Positions 41,642 through 48,697 of a stretch of 64,000 nucleotides of DNA are shown in pieces (the first letter of the stretch is position 1; each line of letters opens with the position of its first letter). The position numbers and the translations under genes are program-made. The notes under the pieces were generated by a model. That model saw only the letters and a program-made list of their open reading frames with translations, made no database searches and was not told the DNA's origin. The stretch lies in the NCBI GenBank assembly GCA_964413365.1, contig CAYPRM010000004.1, positions 4,992 through 68,991 of the forward strand, written 5' to 3'. The DNA is from RGIG4608 sp964413365. GTDB taxonomy: Bacteria > Bacillota > Clostridia > Oscillospirales > CAG-272.

Positions 41642-42250
41642 ATGAAGCATAACGATCTTACGGAGAAGGAAAGACGGGTATTTGATTATCTTGTCAGCTC
41701 GATAAATGAAAACGGCTACGCACCCTCGGTCAGGGATATCGCCGCCTCGCTCGGAATCAAGAGTACCTCGAGCGTTCACCTCTATCTGCACAATCTCGAG
41801 TCCAAGGGAATGATAGAGCAGGACGCAGGGAAGAGAAGGACTATACGCATCTGCGCACCCTTTGCGGGAATGGGCAGAGTGCCTCTGCTCGGCGCGATCA
41901 CCGCAGGAAGTCCGATACTCGCCGTGGAAAATTTCGAGGGTTATGTCGATCTCCCGTGGAATAGTCCCAAATATCCCGAGGGGGAGCTTTTTGCGCTCAG
42001 AGTCAGGGGTGAGAGTATGATCGAGGCAGGGATACTTGACGGGGATATCGTGATCGTTCACAGGTGTAGCTACGCTGACAACGGCAGGATCGTCGTCGCG
42101 CTCGTCGGAGACGAGGCAACGGTAAAGACGTTCTATAAGGAGATGGGGCACTACCGCCTCCAGCCCGAAAATTCCACGATGCAGCCCATTATCGTCGACG
42201 AGGTCAGCCTACTCGGCACGGTCATAGCGTCGGTCAGAAGCTATGAGTGA
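41642..42250 (+). CDS. lexA: LexA-type SOS repressor
   Basis: Represses DNA-damage genes and cleaves itself when stimulated by RecA filaments. The 202 residues comprise an N-terminal winged helix (P-S-V-R-D-I-A-A-S-L-G-I-K-S-T-S-S-V-H-L-Y-L ~28-49) and a C-terminal S24 peptidase domain. The cleavage site is Ala88-Gly89 in I-T-A-G-S-P; the catalytic dyad is Ser125 (R-G-E-S-M-I) and Lys162 (T-V-K-T-F). GGAG precedes the ATG at 41642. The recognition helix differs from B. subtilis LexA, consistent with the unusual palindrome in its promoter. Confidence 0.94.
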   Translation: MKHNDLTEKERRVFDYLVSSINENGYAPSVRDIAASLGIKSTSSVHLYLHNLESKGMIEQDAGKRRTIRICAPFAGMGRVPLLGAITAGSPILAVENFEGYVDLPWNSPKYPEGELFALRVRGESMIEAGILDGDIVIVHRCSYADNGRIVVALVGDEATVKTFYKEMGHYRLQPENSTMQPIIVDEVSLLGTVIASVRSYE

Positions 42251-42299
42251 TAAAATATCGAAAAATAAAAATAATTTTTGAAAAATTTCAAAAAAGGTA

Positions 42300-42327
42300 T
42301 TGACATTTTTGAAAAAACGTGTATAAT
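42300..42327 (+). promoter_or_regulatory. Promoter of tRNA-Leu
   Basis: TTGACA, 16 bases, TATAAT, 28 bases before the tRNA. Confidence 0.8.
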
Positions 42328-42355
42328 AACATTGTTGTGTTGATAAACACGGCAA

Positions 42356-42438
42356 GCGAGAGTGGCGGAACAGGCAGACGCGCACGTTTGAGGGGCGTGT
42401 GGGAGACCGTACGGGTTCGATTCCCGTCTCTCGCACCA
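42356..42438 (+). tRNA. tRNA-Leu (GAG anticodon)
   Basis: Class II tRNA. The acceptor stem GCGAGAG/CTCTCGC is perfect. The anticodon stem CACGT/GCGTG (one G-T pair) carries the loop TTGAGGG, giving anticodon GAG. A long variable arm (TGGGAGACCGTA region) is present, the T arm contains GTTCGATTC, and the discriminator A precedes an encoded CCA at 42436-42438. Confidence 0.95.
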
Positions 42439-42470
42439 AAAAACCACTTGCTATGCAAGTGGTTTTTTTT
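42439..42470 (+). terminator. Terminator of tRNA-Leu
   Basis: AAAAACCACTTGC/GCAAGTGGTTTTT with a TAT loop and T8. Confidence 0.88.
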
Positions 42471-42522
42471 CAGTTAAGCTTGCCTTGCGGCACGAGAAGC
42501 GTCTGCGGACGTTGGTGGACTC

Positions 42523-42627
42523 AACTTCACTTTGTGCGCAGCACAAAGCTTCACTAAAGCAATAGGCTTTTACTTCACTGCAAAGCAACTTCACTTTGTG
42601 CGCAAGCACAAAGCTTCACTAAAGCAA
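42523..42627. repeat. Two copies of a ~40-bp hairpin repeat
   Basis: Copy 1 at 42523-42562 and copy 2 at 42587-42627 are near-identical (copy 2 has one extra A). Each contains CTTTGTGC-GCA-GCACAAAG, a self-complementary core, followed by the same tail. A partial AAAGC/ACTTCACTGC motif lies between them. The region is noncoding, between tRNA-Leu and a terminator. The form resembles dispersed palindromic repeats of gut Clostridia. Confidence 0.7.
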
Positions 42628-42658
42628 AAAATCACGCCGAGGCGTGATTTTTTTGCTT
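42622..42658. terminator. Bidirectional terminator
   Basis: AAAAATCACGCC/GGCGTGATTTTT around GA, extendable through GCAAA/TTTGC. It lies directly after the stop of the minus-strand kinase gene. Confidence 0.85.
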
Positions 42659-42660
42659 TA

Positions 42661-44361
42661 TTACTGATAGAATGTATTTCCGCCGATGAATTCGCGGACG
42701 ATGCTCGTGGGTGGGATCTCGTTTTCGACATCCGCCTCCTTGACATAGTTAAGGAGTCCGACCATCGCACGCACCTGCTCATAACATTCCTCGCTGGGAT
42801 CTATATCCTGCAGGAGTGGGAAGATATACTTCTTGATGACTGCGAGCTCATAGAGCGTCGAGCTATTGAAGATGACGTCTGCGTTCTCCTGATAGGGGAA
42901 GATCCATCTTTCCTCGCCGCGTCTTACGGAATCCCACATTGCGAGAGTTCTCTGAACGGTCGCGCCGCGGCTCTCGAAATCCCTGACCGTTCTGCGGAGC
43001 AGGCGGAGCGTGCTCGTGGGTATCCTGTTATGGTCGTCGAAGTTGAGGGGGAGCAGGGGGCTTGCGTAGACTCTGAAAACGAGCTTGGGATCGAGGTCGT
43101 CGGGAATGAGCACGGGGTTGAGTCCGTGTATACCCTCGACGATGATGATCGAATTCTCCTGAAGGCGGAGCTTGTGTCCCGTCCACTCGCGCTGTCCCTT
43201 CTTGAAATTGAAGGACGGCAGCTCGATCTCCTCGCCTGCAAAGAGCGCACGCAGATGCTCACCGAAAAGCTTTGTATCTATGGTGTTGATATGCTCAAGG
43301 TCGATCTTGCCGTCGGGCCCGGGAGCGATGAGGTCGCGGTCGAGGTAGTAGTCGTCAAGGCTCATAAGGATCGGCGACATTCCGTGAACTCGCAGCTGAA
43401 TGGCGAGGCGGTTTGCGCTCGTGGTCTTGCCCGATGAGCTTGGTCCTGCGAGCATTACTGCCTTTGCACCGCGCTCGCAGATCATATCGGCGATCTGTGA
43501 AAATCTCTTTTCGTGGAGCGCCTCATTTACTCGGATAAGCTCACGGATCTTGCCACTCTCGACGAGCTCGTTGAGGTCGGCAACGGTCTCACAGCCCATC
43601 AGCTGACTCCAGCGCTTGCCCTCGGCGTAGACGTTGAAGAGGTTGGGCATCTCCTTATACTCGGATATCGTATCGGGATCCTTGGGATCGGGAAGAATGA
43701 AAATAAATCCCTCGGGTGCTTCAACTATATTATACGAGCGGAGGAAGCCCGTGGACGGTGCCATCTCTCCGTAGAAATAATCTGCGTAGCCGTCGCGCTC
43801 GTAGATGGTGAAGTAATCCTTACCGCGGTACTTGAGCAGTCTGGTCTTATCTATCTGACCGTCGCGTGCGTAGAGGTCGATCGCCGCCTCAATAGGTATC
43901 CTGCGGCGGAGAAGGGGGAAGTCCTCCTCGACTATTTTTGCGACCTCGGACTTGAATTCGGATACGGAGAAGCGATCCGTTCCGCTGACGCTGAAGTATA
44001 TGGAATTTCCGAGTGTGCAGCTCATTTTTGCTACTCCCTCGGGGTAAAGACGCTTGAATGCGAGGAAAAGAATGAACTGTGCTGTGCGCGTATATGCCTC
44101 GCGTCCTGAGGGCTCGCTGTAACGGTAGAGGCGAACGATGCCTCCCGAGGCCTCAACTGCGCGTCTGATGGTCTCTCTGTCGGGGGTAATATCCTTTGAA
44201 CGGAGAGGAACGTAATTAAGTGTGAAAACACGACCTGCGAGCTTTGCAACTATCGGATCGGTTGAGAGCTTTCCGTGGACGAGTCCAAGCTCCATTGTCA
44301 TATCGTAAAGGGACATATCCGCCCTTGCTTGGAATTCGTGTCCGTCAATATAAAGCTTCAT
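42661..44361 (-). CDS. Uridine kinase-family nucleoside kinase with N-terminal TGS and threonyl-tRNA-synthetase-like editing domains
   Basis: A 566-residue protein. The first ~60 residues form a TGS domain (M-K-L-Y-I-D-G-H-E-F). A central part resembles the second additional domain of threonyl-tRNA synthetase. The C-terminal half is a P-loop kinase of the uridine kinase/phosphoribulokinase family (A-G-P-S-S-S-G-K-T-T-S ~300-310; S-L-D-D-Y-Y; E-G-I-H-G-L-N). This domain order is known in Clostridia and Thermotoga-type nucleoside kinases. The start at 44361 follows AAGGAG. The likely reaction is phosphorylation of a pyrimidine nucleoside; the exact substrate is uncertain. A promoter at 44529-44557 leaves a leader of ~160 bases. 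Confidence 0.88.
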   Translation of the reverse strand: MKLYIDGHEFQARADMSLYDMTMELGLVHGKLSTDPIVAKLAGRVFTLNYVPLRSKDITPDRETIRRAVEASGGIVRLYRYSEPSGREAYTRTAQFILFLAFKRLYPEGVAKMSCTLGNSIYFSVSGTDRFSVSEFKSEVAKIVEEDFPLLRRRIPIEAAIDLYARDGQIDKTRLLKYRGKDYFTIYERDGYADYFYGEMAPSTGFLRSYNIVEAPEGFIFILPDPKDPDTISEYKEMPNLFNVYAEGKRWSQLMGCETVADLNELVESGKIRELIRVNEALHEKRFSQIADMICERGAKAVMLAGPSSSGKTTSANRLAIQLRVHGMSPILMSLDDYYLDRDLIAPGPDGKIDLEHINTIDTKLFGEHLRALFAGEEIELPSFNFKKGQREWTGHKLRLQENSIIIVEGIHGLNPVLIPDDLDPKLVFRVYASPLLPLNFDDHNRIPTSTLRLLRRTVRDFESRGATVQRTLAMWDSVRRGEERWIFPYQENADVIFNSSTLYELAVIKKYIFPLLQDIDPSEECYEQVRAMVGLLNYVKEADVENEIPPTSIVREFIGGNTFYQ

Positions 44362-44528
44362 ATATTTTATCTCCTTTCGAAATACTGTTACCGTGTTACT
44401 GTGATTTGAGGAAGGGTGAAAAAAGGGCTGACAGACCATACGGCAGGATACGCCGCGGTAGTCAACCATTATCGGTGGTCGTAGAAACATCTGCCCATAT
44501 CGCAGATTTATACCTCTTCCTCTGGAAT

Positions 44529-44557
44529 ATGATATCACATATTTTGCCACGTGTCAA
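44529..44557 (-). promoter_or_regulatory. Promoter of the nucleoside kinase gene
   Basis: On the minus strand: TTGACA, 17 bases, TATCAT. Confidence 0.7.
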
Positions 44558-44660
44558 GGGTTTGGACGAATTTTGTGAAAAATATATATAAAAAATTCAC
44601 TCTTATGCCAAAAAAAGTTGTTAGTTTTTCACATTTTTACTAAAAAAATATCGAAATTTC

Positions 44661-44698
44661 AAGCATATCCCCCAAGGCTTACCTTGGGGGATATGCTT
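44661..44698 (-). terminator. Terminator of sipL
   Basis: A perfect 17-bp stem, AAGCATATCCCCCAAGG and its complement, with a CTTA loop, ten bases past the sipL stop. The minus-strand tail is T-rich. Confidence 0.82.
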
Positions 44699-44707
44699 TG
44701 GTTAGGG

Positions 44708-46264
44708 CTAAATTATGAGAAAGTGCCGATCTCGGATCTCGCAGTCCTCTGCAGCAGGCTCGGAGATCGAATTTTTCTCTGCAAGCTCGCCCACCTCGAC
44801 GCCATATCTCCTTGCAATATCCCACAGCCCCTCGCCCTGCGTGGGGTAGTAGAGCAAGGTCTCGCCCACTGTGCGCTCACGTTTTTCTCCGAGGGTGATC
44901 GAGTCCGCAAGCTCGATCTCTGCGCTCTCCTGCGCGAGAATACAGAAGGCTAACTCGCAGTCGGCGATGATACGCTCCCCGTCGCTCCGCACGCGCGGTG
45001 AGATGGGGCGTACCTCCGCAAGAAGGCGCAGATCGTCGCCTCCGCTCAGCTCTCCTGCGTCTCCGCAGTCGCAGGAATAGCGATAGGGAAGCGTTAGCTC
45101 GCACACTCCGTACTCCTCACCGTCGCGGTAGATGATGCGGTATACGCAATCGCCCTCAAGCGTGAGTCTGCCACCGACACGCTCCGCACCGCCTACTGTC
45201 GCGTGGGCGCTGACGTCGATTATAACTGCGTCCTGCGGCATACCGATATCGGCAAGGGGGCGAGTCTCGTTCTGCGTCAGATTTCCGTTCGCACATAGCA
45301 CGGGCAGGGAGATGCGCACGCTCCGCGTACCGACCTCGGAATGACGCTCTGTGGAATATGCATCGCAGATATAGGTGCTCTCAACGCTCTCCTGAGTTAG
45401 CAGGCAGGCGTCGATATCGACCTCCGCCGAGATCCCGTCCTCCGCCGTGCTTACCCTGATATCACGAATATTAGCGCTCGCCCCGCACTCCGCACCGACG
45501 GGATGATCGCAGTCGACGCTTATCGCAAAGGGAAGTCGCCTTACCAACGTGATGGGGTGCTCGCTCTCGCCGTCGTTGCAGTAGAGTATACGGAGCATGA
45601 CCTCCCCTCGCACGCCTATCTTGCCGCCGAGAGCCGAGCATTCCGAGACGAGTGGCTCTGCCTGCGTGCCTATTATCCTTGTGCTGTCGGCGTCCGTGTC
45701 CGTTGGAATGTGCTCTGTGAGCGTCTGAACGTCCGAGCGCACCCTACCGACGCGCGAGACGTGCACCCTGCGTGTGCGGTTCTGCAGCGTGCCGCTCTCC
45801 CTGCTCTCACCACCTGAAACGGTGGGCGTGTAAAAGGCGGGGGAGAGGGCGAGCGTATGCTCCGAGATGCGAGTGCGTATGCTGAGCCTTCTCGGACCGA
45901 GAACGCGAGCGGAGACGCTCTCGTAGGTGCAGAGGTGGACCACCGTCAGATCTCCTGCCCCTGCGGATTCTGCGGTGAATTCAAAGGGCGTGCTCGTGAT
46001 GCGGTTATCCGTGAGCGTGGCGGAGTAAAGCTCCCCGTCCGAGCCGAGATAAAGTATTCTGAATACGAGCTCCGAGCGCATTTCCGCTCCCGTGCCGCTG
46101 AGAAATTCCCCCTCAGAGAGAATATTTACGCGAGTGTCGAGCAGTCGGCGTATCTCGGGCTGATAATCGGGCAGGGAAAGCTCCGAGACCACCTCGCTCT
46201 CGCTCGAGCGGTCGCATACGGGCATCTGTGGGAAATATCCCGTCTCCATTCGTGTGTTTTCCAT
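44708..46264 (-). CDS. sipL: SipL-like DUF3794/LysM spore morphogenesis protein
   Basis: A 518-residue protein with repeated DUF3794 domains (e.g. R-S-E-L-V-F-R-I-L-Y-L near 65 and R-G-E-V-M-L-R-I-L-Y near 220) and a C-terminal LysM domain (Y-P-T-Q-G-E-G-L-W-D-I-A-R-R-Y-G-V, ~470-490). In C. difficile, SipL (functional analogue of SpoVID) binds SpoIVA through its LysM domain and is required for coat encasement. Its presence alongside spoIVA at 29.9 kb supports the role. The sequence is cysteine-poor and acidic. Followed by a strong terminator. Confidence 0.88.
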   Translation of the reverse strand: MENTRMETGYFPQMPVCDRSSESEVVSELSLPDYQPEIRRLLDTRVNILSEGEFLSGTGAEMRSELVFRILYLGSDGELYSATLTDNRITSTPFEFTAESAGAGDLTVVHLCTYESVSARVLGPRRLSIRTRISEHTLALSPAFYTPTVSGGESRESGTLQNRTRRVHVSRVGRVRSDVQTLTEHIPTDTDADSTRIIGTQAEPLVSECSALGGKIGVRGEVMLRILYCNDGESEHPITLVRRLPFAISVDCDHPVGAECGASANIRDIRVSTAEDGISAEVDIDACLLTQESVESTYICDAYSTERHSEVGTRSVRISLPVLCANGNLTQNETRPLADIGMPQDAVIIDVSAHATVGGAERVGGRLTLEGDCVYRIIYRDGEEYGVCELTLPYRYSCDCGDAGELSGGDDLRLLAEVRPISPRVRSDGERIIADCELAFCILAQESAEIELADSITLGEKRERTVGETLLYYPTQGEGLWDIARRYGVEVGELAEKNSISEPAAEDCEIRDRHFLII

Positions 46265-46414
46265 ATTGATCCTCCGTTTCCGCCGCTGTATTTATCCTTT
46301 GAGCGGCGTGTTCGCATTTTTTGTAAATTCTATGAAGTTTTTTCGCATTTTATGATGATGTGGGGCGTGCCGACAAAAAAATACCGTTTTCCTGCCCGTG
46401 GGGGCAATTTTTTC

Positions 46415-46444
46415 TTGACAAATCCCACATATTGGAGGTATAAT
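46415..46444 (+). promoter_or_regulatory. Promoter of the lipoprotein gene at 46477
   Basis: TTGACA, 18 bases, TATAAT, about 33 bases upstream of the ATG. Confidence 0.72.
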
Positions 46445-46476
46445 ATAGGTAAATCAAGCATTGGGGAGATTATCCT

Positions 46477-48048
46477 ATGAAGAAAACACTGATATCCATA
46501 CTGTCACTTATCGCCGTACTCGCGGTCTGTGCTTGCCTGCTCTGCGCGTGCGAGGGGCAGAGAGATCTTAAGGGCGAGTTTTTCGGCGAGGAATACCTTG
46601 ACAGCATGGGTGTTCGCACTCTGCCGTCTCCGAGCCTTGACAGCTCAGTTCTGCGTGACGGCAAAACGCTCTATCTCAACCTCAGCGACGAGGAATACAT
46701 CGCGTACTATGCAAAGCTGATAGGATATTTGCGCGCGAGGACGGATATATACAACCTCTCGAAGGTGGAACATTCGACGTATCTTATGATCATTCCGACA
46801 GGCTACATCTGCAGTCCCATCGGCGATGGCTTTGTGCCGAGCTGTGAGTCGGTGAACCTTATGTTCTCGCTCACCGAGGAGCTTGGTGAGGATGGCGAGC
46901 TTGAGTCGCCGATATGTATTTCCCTCACACGCAAGAGCGGAACGCACACATACTCGGGCTTTTCGTATAATTGCTATATGACCATCAGCCAAAGCAATGT
47001 CGGCTCGGTAGTCCTCGACCGTTGCTATTACGACCACACATACGAGGAGATCGCAGAGTACCGCGTTCCGTCGGGCGGCGAAATACAGTTTATAAAATAT
47101 TACACCTGCATCTATTGCGGCGCGTCCAATTTTTCCAAGTTCATCGGCGATATGAAATACTACAAGGTCAGCGTGGATCAGGGTGGTGAGTACATCGTGC
47201 GCACCCTGCCCGACGAATATATTTCCGGCATACGCATGGACGTCTGCGTCGGTAAGCTTCACAGCAATCTCATCCTGACCGTCAACGGTATACAGATAGA
47301 AGGTCACGCATCGGACGACGATTCTCTCTGGCACTACACATTCGTGATGCCCTGTAAGGATATCACGATAAGCATAATTGATCCGAGCGTGCCTATAATA
47401 AAGGATCTCTCGGAGATCACTCCGTGGCTCGGTGAGCTGGAGGCGAGCGATATTGCGCAGATAAAGTACCGTACATCACAGTACGGAATTGCGTCGGGCT
47501 TGCCCGTTACCGTAAATTCCACGTCGGATAGGGAGAAGATCGAAAGCATTCTATCCGCTCTCAAGACTCTTGAGATGAGCAGCAGCGGATCAATTAACAA
47601 TCCCGAGGCGGGCAAGGGCAAGGAATTTGTGTTCGTCCTCTCCGACGGCACGGTTCGCAGTATCTATTTTCAAGAGGGCAGCTATACATTTTTTGATAAC
47701 TTTTTATCAAGCACCTTAGATATTTACCACACCGACTACGTACCGAGCCTTCGCGGCACGGTAACGTACTCGCTCACGTATTTCGATATACAGCCCGTCC
47801 ACCCTGCGCTCTACGACGAGGCGAGCGGTGGTTTCGCGGTAAGGGAGGACTATGTGATAGACCTCAGCGAGCTTGAATTCACCGTCTGTACGGAGAGGGA
47901 GCTTGAGGGCACGAGGGTGCTGTGCAAGACCTCGGGCGGAGAGTCGGAGCTTGAGATAATGGGCAATACCACCTTCAAGATCGGCAATACCTGCTACAAG
48001 CTCGTAAATACCACCTTCCGTGACGCATTTACACTTGTATCACAATGA
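46477..48048 (+). CDS. Predicted lipoprotein of unknown function
   Basis: A 523-residue secreted protein. It has a basic start, a hydrophobic core (~4-23) and a lipobox ending L-C-A-C, so Cys25 is the likely lipid-modified residue on the outer membrane face. The mature part is rich in tyrosine, aspartate and beta-strand-like stretches. A two-cysteine C-I-Y-C-G motif lies near residue 212, and a segment with T-V-N-G-I-Q-I-E-G-H-A-S suggests a small beta domain. I do not recognise the family. Monocistronic with its own promoter; convergent with the surface operon. Confidence 0.75.
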   Translation: MKKTLISILSLIAVLAVCACLLCACEGQRDLKGEFFGEEYLDSMGVRTLPSPSLDSSVLRDGKTLYLNLSDEEYIAYYAKLIGYLRARTDIYNLSKVEHSTYLMIIPTGYICSPIGDGFVPSCESVNLMFSLTEELGEDGELESPICISLTRKSGTHTYSGFSYNCYMTISQSNVGSVVLDRCYYDHTYEEIAEYRVPSGGEIQFIKYYTCIYCGASNFSKFIGDMKYYKVSVDQGGEYIVRTLPDEYISGIRMDVCVGKLHSNLILTVNGIQIEGHASDDDSLWHYTFVMPCKDITISIIDPSVPIIKDLSEITPWLGELEASDIAQIKYRTSQYGIASGLPVTVNSTSDREKIESILSALKTLEMSSSGSINNPEAGKGKEFVFVLSDGTVRSIYFQEGSYTFFDNFLSSTLDIYHTDYVPSLRGTVTYSLTYFDIQPVHPALYDEASGGFAVREDYVIDLSELEFTVCTERELEGTRVLCKTSGGESELEIMGNTTFKIGNTCYKLVNTTFRDAFTLVSQ

Positions 48049-48066
48049 TCAAGCCTATCAGATAAT

Positions 48067-48104
48067 AAAAAAGCAAAACGGTCAAAACCGTTTTGCTTTT
48101 TGTT
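48067..48104. terminator. Bidirectional terminator
   Basis: A perfect 15-bp stem AAAAAGCAAAACGGT/ACCGTTTTGCTTTTT around CAAA. It ends both the lipoprotein gene and the surface-protein operon. Confidence 0.9.
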
Positions 48105-48105
48105 T

Positions 48106-48672
48106 TTAAGATCCGCTCTGCGGAGATATGGTTACAAGTATGATTCCTATCGTACCGTCGTAGGATATGCCCTCTCCCGAGACGGAGAAGTAGGCATTAC
48201 TGCACGGTGCTCCCAACAGGGTAGTGCCCTCGGCACTTGCAAGGGGGAGAGTGGATGCTGCCAGCTCCGCATACGCTCCTTCGCTGTCCAAGGCGTAGAA
48301 CTTACCCACGATTCCTAAACCGTTTGCAGGTTGGAAGGTAAACACCGCATCTATCGCGGTATTTGAGTGGTTGGTCACTTCAATGGGGAACATATCTACG
48401 TCCCATTTGCCTGCCACCACGCCCTCGTAGGCGTGCTTGACTGCGTTCCACGTCCCCTTGCTTCCGCCGTCGTAGTTAAAGACCATAGCGTTCCATTCGA
48501 TGCTGACGGAGATGATGCTTCTCTTGCTCGTTGCCGACTGCTGAAACGTTCCGTCAACGTCGATGGTGTACTCACCGACTCCGACGCCACCCTGCTGTGG
48601 GGCTGCGACGGCGGTGAGGGATGCAAGCAGGAGAATTGCCAAGAGCAGAGCGATCGCTGATAATTTTTTCAT
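48106..48672 (-). CDS. Small secreted protein with the W-x2-M-x-F-x-Y module
   Basis: A 188-residue protein with a Sec signal peptide (K-K-L-S-A-I-A-L-L-L-A-I-L-L-L-A-S-L), probably cleaved after A-V-A-A. Nearly the whole mature chain is one module: S-I-E-W-N-A-M-V-F-N-Y, a W-N...H-A-Y-E segment, I-E-V-T-N-H-S-N, then a beta-rich C terminus. The same pattern occurs in the next two upstream proteins, with a partial copy in the pseudogene. There is no LPXTG or other anchor, so it may be secreted or held by interaction. GAAAGGA precedes the ATG. Last gene of the operon, 25 bases after the LRR gene. Confidence 0.75.
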   Translation of the reverse strand: MKKLSAIALLLAILLLASLTAVAAPQQGGVGVGEYTIDVDGTFQQSATSKRSIISVSIEWNAMVFNYDGGSKGTWNAVKHAYEGVVAGKWDVDMFPIEVTNHSNTAIDAVFTFQPANGLGIVGKFYALDSEGAYAELAASTLPLASAEGTTLLGAPCSNAYFSVSGEGISYDGTIGIILVTISPQSGS

Positions 48673-48697
48673 AGCGTCGTTTCCTTTCTATTTTGTA

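Larger units (their letters stand above)
44362..44707. other. Intergenic region between the kinase gene and sipL
   Basis: Contains the leader and promoter of the kinase gene and the sipL terminator. The ~160-base leader has no fold I recognise. Confidence 0.6.

Noticed and set aside
46327..46334. Sigma-E -10 element (CATAGAAT, minus strand) for sipL
   Set aside because: A sporulation promoter is expected, but no convincing -35 lies at the right distance.
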